This document shows, piece after piece, positions 18,321-28,259 of a DNA stretch of 64,000 nucleotides (the first letter of the stretch is position 1; each line of letters starts with the position of its first letter). Made by a program: the position numbers and the translations under genes. The notes under the pieces were generated by a model, which did no database searches, had not been told where the DNA came from, and saw only the letters and a list, made by a program, of their open reading frames with translations. Source of the stretch: Entoloma clypeatum (lineage: Eukaryota; Basidiomycota; Agaricomycetes; Agaricales; Entolomataceae); the NCBI GenBank assembly GCA_963565915.1, contig OY751488.1, positions 2,604,001-2,668,000 of the forward strand. The letters are read 5' to 3'.

Positions 18321-21237
18321 TTAAGATCCCTCGAAGAATGATAGATCTTGCGCCGACAGCCCTCTAACTGGTGGAGTATTGGGACGTGCAGCCGCCGTTG
18401 CGAGCTTTGATGCGGGTCGCAACATTCCATTTCCGTTCAGTATTCTTTGAGGCGAAACATAAGTAGATCCTGATGTTGCAGTAAAATGTGCAGGGCGAAT
18501 GCCGGCTTGGGCAGGGACAGCAACTGTCGACGACAGAGAGGGTTTCAATGTAGCCATCAAATACATTCTCTGTTTCGGCATCGCGGGCCCGTCGACCAAA
18601 TTGACCCCAAGGGTTGGCTGAGAAGCCCTCGGAGGAGGGGTAAGTGTCTCAGGAAGTGGGGGAGGAGGTAATGACCGCCGTGCTGGATGCGTGGCTGGTC
18701 CCGTAACGAAGCTTATACTTTGTTGATGGCCGGCTGCTTGGGACATGTCATAAAGCGGGTCCTTGAGCAGAGGTTGCGGTAATGGCTTGTGTCCGAACAA
18801 GACCGGCTTTGCGGGAGGAGGTGGAGGGGAAGGGCCGGCGAGAGAAGAAGAGACGAAGCCATCCAAGTCATCCAAGGAGCCTTTGTCACCCACCGCAAGT
18901 TGCAACGAAGCGAAAAGGAGGCTCGTATCAGAGAAGTCTGATGACATACTTAAAACTGAAGAGGTTGCCCGCGGTCGTTGCTGAAGCAGTCGCGGTGGGG
19001 GTGGTGGAGGAGATGAATACGAGTCCGAGAAATGGTCATCATCTACTAATCGATTTTCAGATGCAGGAAATCCAGAGGATGGCCGCGACGGTGGCTGGGA
19101 AGTTGATGTGAATTCGGAGTTCGAACTTCTATAGCTAGGAGGTGGAGGAAGAATCGGTGGGGGTAATGTAGAGATGGATTGGGAATCACTGGACATAATT
19201 GCCATCGGAGTTCGTCTTGCGCCGTTAGGGGTATGCGCCCTCGACAGAGAGGGTTGAGGATCAAACGACATCGATGAGCCCCTTCGCGATGAAGATGATG
19301 AGCCTGTAGATTGAGGTTCGATTTTGGGTGCAGTCGGCGTGGCAGGGCTGAACGGTCCAAGATATGAAGGTGTCCTCGGCGTAAATGAAGTGGAGGATGG
19401 TCTCGGAGTGGCTGCGAGAGAGGGTGAGTCGAACAAAGACATGAAATCCTTGTCGTTGCCCGGGACTGCAGAGATAGGCTGTGAAAGAGAGGGACGATTA
19501 TTGGATGATATCGCTGGAATAGTTAGTCGAGGAGGCGGGGGCAATGGCGGTGGTAATTTTGTTGCCAAAGCGGACGAGCCGCACATCTCTTCAAGTTGTG
19601 ATGCCTCGTCAGCATCGTCGTTCGCGCTAGGAACAGTGTCAGATAGAAATTCGATGTCATCCGTCGACAGGGCGAGAGGGTCATGGGCACTCAATCCGGG
19701 GGGTTCGCTGCGAGAAAAACGCGTAAGGAAGCGTGAAACCGCAGACTGTGCCTGGACGGGGGGGTCCAAGCCGTCTATCCGAGGCGAAGACATAAAAGAG
19801 GCTTGGCTAGGGCCTTCTAGCGCGGATGGGAATGACGTTTGAGTAGAAGTAGTTGGGCGAGGAGGTAGAGGAGTCAGTGGAGGCTTGGCAAAATCTAAGC
19901 TTGACCGAGCTGATTTGATTTGCGCAGGCGAAGCCGCGGAGGTCGTTGACAGGCTGGGTGTATGAGATGAGGAAGAAGAGCGTGTCACCTCCATCGCAGA
20001 TGAGGGGGTACCTCGTCGACCAAAGAAGGACAACAACCCGCCCCCTGTCTTTTTCTCGACGACTGAGATAGGTTCCTCCTTTTCTTTCTCCACAACCCGC
20101 CACCCGAGGGGCAAGAGGTCATCCTTGTTCACCTCTGGTTGAGATTTCACTGAGGTCTCCCATGCAGTAGATCCTTTAGATGCCATATACAAAGCGAAAG
20201 GACTGGTCCGGGGAACCGCCACGTTGCGGCTTGAGCGAAGTGCCTCCATCATATGTTTGGCCGTGAATGTCTTTGAAAAAGGGACATGTCCTGGCAGGGT
20301 TAATTCCTGAGGAACGATTCGGTCTGTTACAGATGTGCTATAGAGGAACAATTCAGTTCATGTGATCATCCCATATATATATATATATATATATATCCGC
20401 TACACTCACAGACCCTCGACTCCGTCAATTCCGCCATGTCGGTTGTCGAGATAACTATCATCGGAAGTTGATGTAAGTTCGTTCTGAGGCCACAATTCAC
20501 TCGAAAAGGCTTGAAATTCACGAAGAATGAGAGACAATACATGTGGTGGCTAGGGGCGAATATCAGATAAATAGGAAATGAGGATGTCGACCACGAACCA
20601 CATGTCGGCCTTGTTTCTCTTTCAGCCGCTTTGCCGTCTCCCATTCGTCCACCTGCTGGTTAGGTTCTTTATCTCCTGCCATATCGGAGGTTCCCCACGA
20701 AGAAGTCCATGCATCAATATTCTCGGTCGACTCGATAGTGGTAGCGATTGCAGATTCTGACCACGGGTCCACGGTCGGCTCGCCGACACCGAGGCCGATT
20801 TCAAAGGTTCCGAATGCATCAGGAGAAGCCGTTTCTGGTAGAGCGGGAGACGCAAGGGCGGGGGAGGCATTTTGCGAATCAGCTTCCGTTATAGGTCTTG
20901 CAAGGTGGTTCGATGCAGATGTTGGATCAGTGTCTGCGTCAACTATTTCCTGTTCTCTCAAGAAGGAATGTGCGGCGATCTTATCTGAGGACGTGTTGCC
21001 TAACTTGATGTCTTCATACGATGAGGTAGCCCATTCCTTCGGCGAAGTTGCCTGCCATAAAGTTGCCTGGTCTTCTGAAGGTTCGGCCCATGGGATCCCA
21101 GCACCTGGTACCCAAGATGGCGTGGCGATGTCTGCATCTGGGTCCTGGGTATTATTGGTTTTGTGGGACCAGGGGATATGAGACGCAGAGGGATCTCCCC
21201 AAGCATTTGCCCATGGGTCGGCCGAGTCTCGGTCCAT
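18321..21237 (-). CDS. large Pro/Ser-rich protein of unknown function
   Basis: Start CAT at 21235-21237 gives MDRDSADPWANAWGDPSASH. Exon 1 is acidic with repeated Trp (WVPGAGIPW, WATSSYEDI, DAWTSSWGT) and ends DEWETAKRLKEKQGRHV. A small second exon (about 20440-20544) continues PPHVLSLILREFQAFSSELW and ends DGVEG. After an intron containing an AT microsatellite, the long last exon starts LTSVTDRIVPQELTLPGHVP and KTFTAKHMMEALRSSRNVAV, with FALYMASKGSTAWE and LLSFFGRRG. About 500 residues rich in Pro, Ser and polyproline runs (LPPPLPPPPRL) follow, ending SAQDLSFFEGS. The well-behaved introns and conserved-looking blocks show a real gene. I cannot assign a family. The polyproline tracts could bind SH3 or profilin, and the Trp/acidic N-terminus resembles adaptor-binding tails, but this is speculation. 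Confidence 0.7.
20373..20396. repeat. (AT)12 microsatellite inside an intron
   Basis: Twenty-four bases of perfect AT dinucleotide repeat, inside the second intron of the Pro/Ser-rich gene. It has no coding effect. Confidence 0.9.
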
Positions 21238-21245
21238 AGAGGTAT

Positions 21246-21250
21246 GTGAC
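21246..21250. repeat. target-site duplication, left copy (GTGAC)
   Basis: GTGAC immediately before the left LTR, repeated exactly after the right LTR. Five bases is the usual Ty3/gypsy duplication length. Confidence 0.95.
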
Positions 21251-21648
21251 TGTAACAGAAGTGTGACCTCGTCGCCCCTCCAGTTCAACCTCGCCCACAC
21301 ATTTCCAATTCGTTATCTCTCGTTCCTCGTCTCAATCGCCTCGTCCCTCGTTACATCCCCGATATCACCTATCACCTCACCATTCTATTCAACTCTCGAT
21401 CCATCCCGACCGTGTCTTGCATGGAATGCAACTCCACTGGTATGAATGATCTATAGGACTTTTCTATCCTCTTCATGAACATTTATCGGAAGACTTCGTA
21501 CCTTATGTCGTATTCACATGGGAGCATCTTGTAGTATAAAAGCCTGTATTTTGTACTCTAGAGGCTTCAGAAATCCGAGCACTTAAAACAGTCTCTCGGG
21601 TGATCTCTTCGTGTGTCGAAACTGTTACTACATTACTCTTTCGCCACA
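21251..21648 (+). repeat. left LTR of the gypsy element
   Basis: 398 bp, TG...CA ends. It contains a likely promoter TATAAAAG at 21535-21542. It matches the right LTR at every position but one (21257). Confidence 0.95.
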
Positions 21649-21812
21649 TATTTTTGACTGAACAAGTCGCTCTCAACTTACTCGCTTAACTCTCTCTTCA
21701 CCTGGCTCTGGCAACCCCTGGTCTGATCAACCTGGGACTCTCGGAACTTGGCGACGAACAAAACATTCAAATTTTTTTTCCTACTCTCAAAAACAGTATT
21801 GATACATCGACG

Positions 21813-24800
21813 ATGACCTCTCGCTACCAGCTTCGCAGCCGTTCGGGCGTCGTACCTACGACTGTCACCTCTGGAATCCCGGGTGAGTTTTCGCCGACTT
21901 TCCGTGTTAGTACTAACAACGCGGCTCTTGGAGCCGAAATGGGTGAACGCCCAACTGGCGGTGCCATGCGCTCTTACCGAGACGTGGTAGCGTCGAGACC
22001 CTTGTCTGCTGCTAGTCAGCATGACGAAGAATCCTCTGATGATTCTGTTCTACCTCCTGTTGGGCCAGTCCCATGGGAAACTGCGGTCGGCAAAGAGCTC
22101 TCCGAGGGAGACTCTAAGTTGACGAGTTTGGCCTCCGTTGCGGAGGATGAAGGGGGACCATGGACGGTAGTCACCCCCAGACGTGCGAGAAGCGCCGAAT
22201 CGCTCAAAGGACGTGGTCGGGTCCTTGGAGCTATTTCCAAGGGTGTAGCTAGCCCTTTTACTAGAAATGAACTTACCTGGGAACAAGAAAGAGCCATTGC
22301 ATTGGCTAAAGAACATCTGTCGACTGATGAACGTGCGCGTGTAACTGAACGCAACGTAAGGCTGAACATACCAGACATTCAGCCTGATGCGACTCCGTCT
22401 AGGGGTGAGGGATCCTCGAAAGGGAAGGGTCTTGATCCTCGTAACTGGGGTTCAGCTGGTATAGAGCCCAGTGAAATGGATATCGAGGCGCAGCGCCGCG
22501 CTCTCGAGTCCTATGGTAAGGGGCGGTTGTTTCTGGTTCCCGATGAATTGCCAGTAACGCCCGTGAAGCGTCGTGACGAACCTCCACATGTGAAAAGTGG
22601 TAAGTATAGGACCACTGTTGAAGAGGTCGAGGACGTGGACGCGCCTCGTCAGGCTTCCAGCCCTCCGGCAGGAGTGCAGACTTCTTCTACGGAGCCTCGC
22701 GGTCGCGCGGGCTTGGATGGTGTGAGGTCGACTTCCATGGCCGATACAGCCAGAGGCCGGATTGCTGATGCGGTTGCGGGTCGCGCGTCTGTTCAGCCAA
22801 CGAAACCGATCGTGAAATCTGAGTTGAGGCCACTGTCTCAGATCGCACCTGGAAGCTATCTTGCCCAAGCCCTGTCCAATGTCCGTCGTGGGTCAGCCTC
22901 AAGCCCTGGTAGTCCTCCCAGCTCGTCCAGCTCGAGTTTGTCTTCCAGCACGTCAAGCGGTGCTAGTTCAAGTTCGTCGTCAGGAACCTTGAATAGGCAA
23001 CGACAACGGTCTAAGCGAAAGGCACGCACCTCGAGGCGGAAGCACAAGTCATCAAGACCGTTGCTGAAGCCGATTCCTCCGAAGGAGTACGACGGTACCG
23101 CAGATGCACGAGCCTATCACCGGTTCGTCACTGAAGGATCGGACTATGTGCGAACAGGCAAGGTCGCTAAGGACCGTCGTGTGTTTGTGTTGTCCTATTA
23201 CTTAAAGGGCAGAGTCTACGACTTCTATACACAGAAGGTAGCACTTAATGTGTATAAATGGGACATGCAATCTTTCTTCGAAGAGTTGTTTAACTACTGT
23301 TTTCCAATAAACTATCGCATGAAGCAGCGTGAACGTCTACGTCGCGCATTTCAACATGAAAAAGCAGTCTCGGATTACTGCCATGAACTTGAGGAGCTCT
23401 ACAATATGATTGGTACCGTGGATGAGCGGGAGAAGGTCATCAAGCTGTGGAATGGCTTACGACCAGCTATTCAAAAGGGCCTCTGGCGTGATGGTTTGAA
23501 CCCCGAGGTTTCGACTTGGGAAGAAGTGAAGTCTACTGCTGAAATCATTGAGATCTCTGAAAGTGTTGGTGGCGACAGTGGGGACCGTGGGTTGGGACGG
23601 TTCCGACGCTCCCGTTGGCCGAATGGTCAAGGCTTGTCAAACGGCGGGCAACGCGGGACCCAGAACCATCTGTCGAGTCAGTCAACTCCTCACCATAATG
23701 CTTCTGGTGCTGGAAGACCGGGGAACACCAATGGGGGTTCAAATAAGGCTCATACTGCAGGTCAAACACGTCCGCCTCAACACAATGATGGTCGGAAGCC
23801 TGGAGGGCGGGACGCACCTTCGTTGAGTAAAGCAGAACGAAATGAGCTCCTCTCGCAGGGGAAGTGTTTCCGGTGTAGAGAGACAGGTCATCTCTCTCGG
23901 AACTGCCCTCGGGGTAATTCCGTTAAGACAGGACGTGGGGGTAAGCCTCCTGGTCTTTCATCCAATAATATTGAGTTTGATGAAGGGGAACTCGACCGTT
24001 TGCGTGACTTGGCCGCGACAACTGAAACATTGGACGATGGACTATATGTTGGGATGATGCACTTCCAAACAGAGGGACCCATGAGGTGGGAGATCGACCC
24101 GACGGTGACTCGACGCCCATGCAATGGGGACTTTGTGGCACAACGTGCGATGCAGGTCTTGAACATAATGGAGCCCTATCCCATGGACGGAGAGCCTTGT
24201 CTACATCCAGACGAAATTCGTTTTGAGGTTGTTGAGGTCGATGGCGGATTGCACGCTGTCACGGACTTTGAGCATCCCCTGGTTGGTCCTGAAATAGTCA
24301 GCACGCACCTATTGCTTGACCCTGGGTTTAACCTCCCTCTGTGGTATGCGGATCGGTGTGCTTTGCGTTCGGATACAACCCTGGAGCCGGGTAATAGGTG
24401 GGAGAGTTCTCCTCGCATGGGGCCGGTTTTGTCGCTAGGGCTTGCTGCTGCATTGCAGGAAGGCCTCGGTGAGTTTCCAGACGATGATGGAGTGAAGGAT
24501 CGCGACTGGTCTGTCATGAGCCACGATGATGGCGCGCGATTTTGGATTCGGGGTCATGAAACTCGACGTGTTCTCTTGATTGAACGGGGTCGCGTTCGGG
24601 ACAGTCGGTTTGACTTCATTTCATGGTTTCGTGATCAACTGAGCAACTGGGGTGATGGTCCACAGCCTGAACTAGGGATGGAACCTTGTTGGGATGGCTG
24701 TGAAGATTGTGCTCTTGACGGAAAATTCCCAGCACGACGGGGCTGGCACTGTGTTGGCGACTGGCGGGCTTTAGCTGTCGCACGAATGCTGGAACGAGAG

Positions 24801-27800
24801 GGGCCGTATCCTGGAGATCCTGTGGGGCAGGAGTGTGAACTTCGCTTCACTGTTCGTCAGTCCTCATCGGAGTACTATGTAATATGGGATACCTTGCTAT
24901 TACAAGAGACACGTATCCCTGCCACCCTTGTGCACGATCCTGATTGTGTCGCATCACTCTGGTATGCAAGGCACCGTCTTCGCGAGACTGGTGGTGGAAC
25001 AGCAGGCCTACACCTCCACCCACGGTTTGGGGAACATACCCTAGGGGATTACATGGAGGACTGGATCTGCGAGGAGCTGCAACGTGGCGCACCTTATTCA
25101 TCTGACCATCTCTGGGACAAGAGCTTATATGATAAACGGTTCACCTTGGAGCATGGCGACGGAGGTACCCTGAGGGTTGTTGATCATCGCCGCTATCTGA
25201 AACGAGAACATTTACGTACTAGTTTGAGTATGAGCCTCATGGAGAACCCTTTGTTTGATCTTCGTCGGTGGTACTCAAAAATCATTTATCACATGGATGC
25301 TGAATTCCACAAGGGCGATGATGGGACAGCTGCGGACGATGGTGGCCAGGGTCTTGACCATGGTCTTGGAGACCCGCCTGAGGCAGACGCGCATGCCGAT
25401 GATGCCAGTAAGGCATCCAGCACACGTAGCGGTGTGACCGACCTTGATGGTGAAAGTTCAGTGGCATCTGCTACCGATGTTGCAGTCCACGTTGCGTCTG
25501 CCACGCCAACACCATGCTATGAGCCACGCGGCCCGAGTATGCATACACATGAAGGGCGTGCACATGAGTTGCGACGTGAGGCTGTTGCTGCATTTACGGT
25601 CGAGAGCCCAGGTGGTATGTCCCGGGTAACAGGCTGGTTGGATGGTGTAGGCTCTGATGACGAGCTCCAGGAGGTGGACAGTTTAGATGTCTTTGGTGTA
25701 CAGGTGCCACGTGGGTCGTATGCTGGCTTGCAGAGAAACAGTGCCATTCCACGGGATTTTACACGTCTCGTCCCTCGACCAGTGGTTATTGTCATCAAAG
25801 TGAACGGCTACCCAGCGCGTGCACTGTTGGATTCGGGCTCAGTTGCAGACTTTATGTCTTCGACATTAGCTGACCAGTTGAAGGTTCGTCGAGTTGCACT
25901 CGCTAAACCGTTGAACCTTAATTTGGCAGTGCAGGGATCGCGCTCGAAAGTGAACTGCAGCGCGACAGTTAGTATTGAGTACCAAGGTATAAAGGAAGAC
26001 CGACAGTTTGATGTCGTGAACCTGGGCAGCTATGACTTGATACTAGGCACTCCATGGCTCTTTCAACATAGTGTGCTGATAGGCATGAACCCCGCGCGTG
26101 TTGTTGTTGGAAGTACAGACTCCTTGCCAATTATGGGTGATGGAGTTACGAAGATTGCTGCTCGTGCAGTCAGCATTGTCGAGGCTGACGTGGATAGGAT
26201 TCGGCAAGAATTGCTGGATTATGCAAAGCCGTTGTGCAAAAAGCCCGAGGACACACCTTTGCCTCCATTTCGTGCCATTAATCATATGATACCCTTGATT
26301 GATGAAACGAAGATCTATCCTTGGCGGCCGTCAAAGTGTCCTGAAGCATTTCGCGAGCAGTGGCGTAAGAAGAAAGAGGCATATGTTCAGACAGGGCGTT
26401 GGAGGATCACAACATCCAAGAACACTGTACCTATGTTGCTAATTCCTAAGCCACAAAAGGGTGGTCGCCCACCTGAGTTACGTACTGTGGTAGACCTTAG
26501 GGCACGTAATGCCAATACAGTGAAGATGGCCTCACCATTGCCTGATCAACAGGGAATCTTCTCTCGTGTGGCCTCAGGCAAGTGGATCTCAATGCTTGAC
26601 CAGGCACAGGGGTTTGAGCAGGTTCGCATTGAGCCTGCACATGTGGAACGAACGGCTGTTACCACACCTGATGGCAATATGGTCAGTCATGTCATACAGA
26701 TAGGTCATTGCAATGGTCCTGCTACGTTTCAGGCCCTAATGAACCACCTTTTCTCTCCTTACCTGGGTGTCTTCATGGATGTCTACCTTGACGACATTGT
26801 AATTTACTCTCAGACTCTTGAGGAGCATGTCAAGCATGTTAAGATTGTTCTTGATATTCTGGCACGGGAGAAGTTTTACCTTAATCCTGATAAAATTCAC
26901 TTTCTCGCGAAGGAATTGAAACTCTTGGGGCATATTGTCGGTCGCAATGGCATCCGTATGGATCCTGCAAAGGTTGACACTGTCATGAACTGGAAAGTCC
27001 CGACTAATCGGGATCTTCTTCGTGGATTTTTGGGTGCTGTTGGTTATCTAGCAGACAATGTTCCGAATGCACGAACTTCTATGGGAATTCTTCATCAGTT
27101 AACGGGTGATACTGTGCCATTTCGTTGGGAGTACATTCATCAACGCGCATTCGCGGACATTAAACATCTCATTGATGAAGGTCGTGGTCATTGGCGTGTA
27201 CCACTTAAGTATGGACTTGATCAAGATCCTGTGTACCTGATCACTGATGGATCGGCAACGGGAGTCTCAGGCGTCGTGGCGCAGGGGCCAGATTGGAAAA
27301 CCGCGAAGGTGGCTGCATTTTATTCAGCAAAATTGGGTCCTGCTCAGCAGAACTATCCTGTGCACGAGATTGAGATGTTGGCTGGCGTTGAGTCTATGTT
27401 ACGCCATCGTGACATCCTGCAGGGAGTCAGGTTCAAGTGGATCACTGATCACAAGGGGTTGACTCATCTTTTGAATCAGAAGAACCTGTCAGGGCGACAG
27501 GCACGTTGGATGGAAAAAATCGGAGAATTCGATTTTGAGGTTGTATATATTCCTGGGGTTGAGAATGTCTTAGCTGATGCTCTATCCCGTATATATTCAA
27601 ATGAGTCACTTGGAACGGTTCGTGCACCTTCTGAATACACCTATCATGATGTTGTGAATGAGGATCCGAAGCTTCACCACGACATCACAGTTCCTGTGCT
27701 CGCGGGTATAGAGGCAATGGCAGTTGGAATAGGCCTACCACGCCAAAAGCAGGAGTTACCGCCGGCCGAAACTGGACGGCCTGAGACGTCCAAGGAATTT

Positions 27801-28259
27801 GCTGCACGGATGAAGGGTCAGGTTCACATCAAGGGTCCACGACACCTTGTGGAGGGCGTAAATCGGCAACCCACTGTTGATAACCCTGAAGATCCAAAAG
27901 CTCCACAGGCCGCGGTTGAATCCGAGCCTTTACAGCCCCTTGTTGCGGCAATATTCGATGAGGGTGTAGACTTACTGAGTGAGATTCGTCACAAGTACGG
28001 GGGTGATGCTTTCTTCAAAGGAATTGTGGAGTTTCCAAAAGCTTTTCGAAACTTTGAGATCGAGGATGGCCTTGTGTACATGAAGGTACATGAGGATCGT
28101 ATTCTGTGTATCCCAAAAGTCTACGTGAAGGGGCGTAATATTCGTGAGATTGTCATCTCCGAAGCTCATTCATTGTTGGCCCACTTGGGTGTTACCAAGA
28201 CTCTAGCCTGTGGAAAGACATGGTTTCCGATACTTTCACCTTTTGCGAGACATGCATGA
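21813..28259 (+). CDS. Gag-Pol polyprotein up to the integrase zinc finger
   Basis: One 2148-codon frame. Residues 1-400 are a basic/Ser-rich gag N-terminus. The capsid-like region (about 420-620) includes YDGTADARAYHRFVTEG. A CCHC knuckle CFRCRETGHLSRNC lies near residue 685. A module of about 400 residues follows (about 770-1160; see findings). The aspartic protease has ALLDSGSVADF (about 1337). RT carries SMLDQAQGFEQVRI and VYLDDIVIYS (about 1656). RNase H keeps its acidic residues in ITDGSATG, HEIEML, ITDHKGL and ADALSRIY. Fusion of gag and pol in one frame, with no frameshift between them, occurs in several fungal gypsy lineages. The frame ends in the integrase HHCC zinc finger: after HSLLAHLGVTKTLA the sequence shifts and stops at 28259, while the matching second half continues in the next frame. 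Confidence 0.92.
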   Translation: MTSRYQLRSRSGVVPTTVTSGIPGEFSPTFRVSTNNAALGAEMGERPTGGAMRSYRDVVASRPLSAASQHDEESSDDSVLPPVGPVPWETAVGKELSEGDSKLTSLASVAEDEGGPWTVVTPRRARSAESLKGRGRVLGAISKGVASPFTRNELTWEQERAIALAKEHLSTDERARVTERNVRLNIPDIQPDATPSRGEGSSKGKGLDPRNWGSAGIEPSEMDIEAQRRALESYGKGRLFLVPDELPVTPVKRRDEPPHVKSGKYRTTVEEVEDVDAPRQASSPPAGVQTSSTEPRGRAGLDGVRSTSMADTARGRIADAVAGRASVQPTKPIVKSELRPLSQIAPGSYLAQALSNVRRGSASSPGSPPSSSSSSLSSSTSSGASSSSSSGTLNRQRQRSKRKARTSRRKHKSSRPLLKPIPPKEYDGTADARAYHRFVTEGSDYVRTGKVAKDRRVFVLSYYLKGRVYDFYTQKVALNVYKWDMQSFFEELFNYCFPINYRMKQRERLRRAFQHEKAVSDYCHELEELYNMIGTVDEREKVIKLWNGLRPAIQKGLWRDGLNPEVSTWEEVKSTAEIIEISESVGGDSGDRGLGRFRRSRWPNGQGLSNGGQRGTQNHLSSQSTPHHNASGAGRPGNTNGGSNKAHTAGQTRPPQHNDGRKPGGRDAPSLSKAERNELLSQGKCFRCRETGHLSRNCPRGNSVKTGRGGKPPGLSSNNIEFDEGELDRLRDLAATTETLDDGLYVGMMHFQTEGPMRWEIDPTVTRRPCNGDFVAQRAMQVLNIMEPYPMDGEPCLHPDEIRFEVVEVDGGLHAVTDFEHPLVGPEIVSTHLLLDPGFNLPLWYADRCALRSDTTLEPGNRWESSPRMGPVLSLGLAAALQEGLGEFPDDDGVKDRDWSVMSHDDGARFWIRGHETRRVLLIERGRVRDSRFDFISWFRDQLSNWGDGPQPELGMEPCWDGCEDCALDGKFPARRGWHCVGDWRALAVARMLEREGPYPGDPVGQECELRFTVRQSSSEYYVIWDTLLLQETRIPATLVHDPDCVASLWYARHRLRETGGGTAGLHLHPRFGEHTLGDYMEDWICEELQRGAPYSSDHLWDKSLYDKRFTLEHGDGGTLRVVDHRRYLKREHLRTSLSMSLMENPLFDLRRWYSKIIYHMDAEFHKGDDGTAADDGGQGLDHGLGDPPEADAHADDASKASSTRSGVTDLDGESSVASATDVAVHVASATPTPCYEPRGPSMHTHEGRAHELRREAVAAFTVESPGGMSRVTGWLDGVGSDDELQEVDSLDVFGVQVPRGSYAGLQRNSAIPRDFTRLVPRPVVIVIKVNGYPARALLDSGSVADFMSSTLADQLKVRRVALAKPLNLNLAVQGSRSKVNCSATVSIEYQGIKEDRQFDVVNLGSYDLILGTPWLFQHSVLIGMNPARVVVGSTDSLPIMGDGVTKIAARAVSIVEADVDRIRQELLDYAKPLCKKPEDTPLPPFRAINHMIPLIDETKIYPWRPSKCPEAFREQWRKKKEAYVQTGRWRITTSKNTVPMLLIPKPQKGGRPPELRTVVDLRARNANTVKMASPLPDQQGIFSRVASGKWISMLDQAQGFEQVRIEPAHVERTAVTTPDGNMVSHVIQIGHCNGPATFQALMNHLFSPYLGVFMDVYLDDIVIYSQTLEEHVKHVKIVLDILAREKFYLNPDKIHFLAKELKLLGHIVGRNGIRMDPAKVDTVMNWKVPTNRDLLRGFLGAVGYLADNVPNARTSMGILHQLTGDTVPFRWEYIHQRAFADIKHLIDEGRGHWRVPLKYGLDQDPVYLITDGSATGVSGVVAQGPDWKTAKVAAFYSAKLGPAQQNYPVHEIEMLAGVESMLRHRDILQGVRFKWITDHKGLTHLLNQKNLSGRQARWMEKIGEFDFEVVYIPGVENVLADALSRIYSNESLGTVRAPSEYTYHDVVNEDPKLHHDITVPVLAGIEAMAVGIGLPRQKQELPPAETGRPETSKEFAARMKGQVHIKGPRHLVEGVNRQPTVDNPEDPKAPQAAVESEPLQPLVAAIFDEGVDLLSEIRHKYGGDAFFKGIVEFPKAFRNFEIEDGLVYMKVHEDRILCIPKVYVKGRNIREIVISEAHSLLAHLGVTKTLACGKTWFPILSPFARHA

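Noticed and set aside
21649..21700. tRNA primer-binding site of the retroelement
   Set aside because: The sequence after the left LTR does not start with TGG and I could not match it to a tRNA 3' end or to a self-priming complement in the LTR.
24176..25504. Minus-strand open frames inside the gag-pol gene
   Set aside because: They mirror an intact 2148-codon polyprotein frame and lack motifs.
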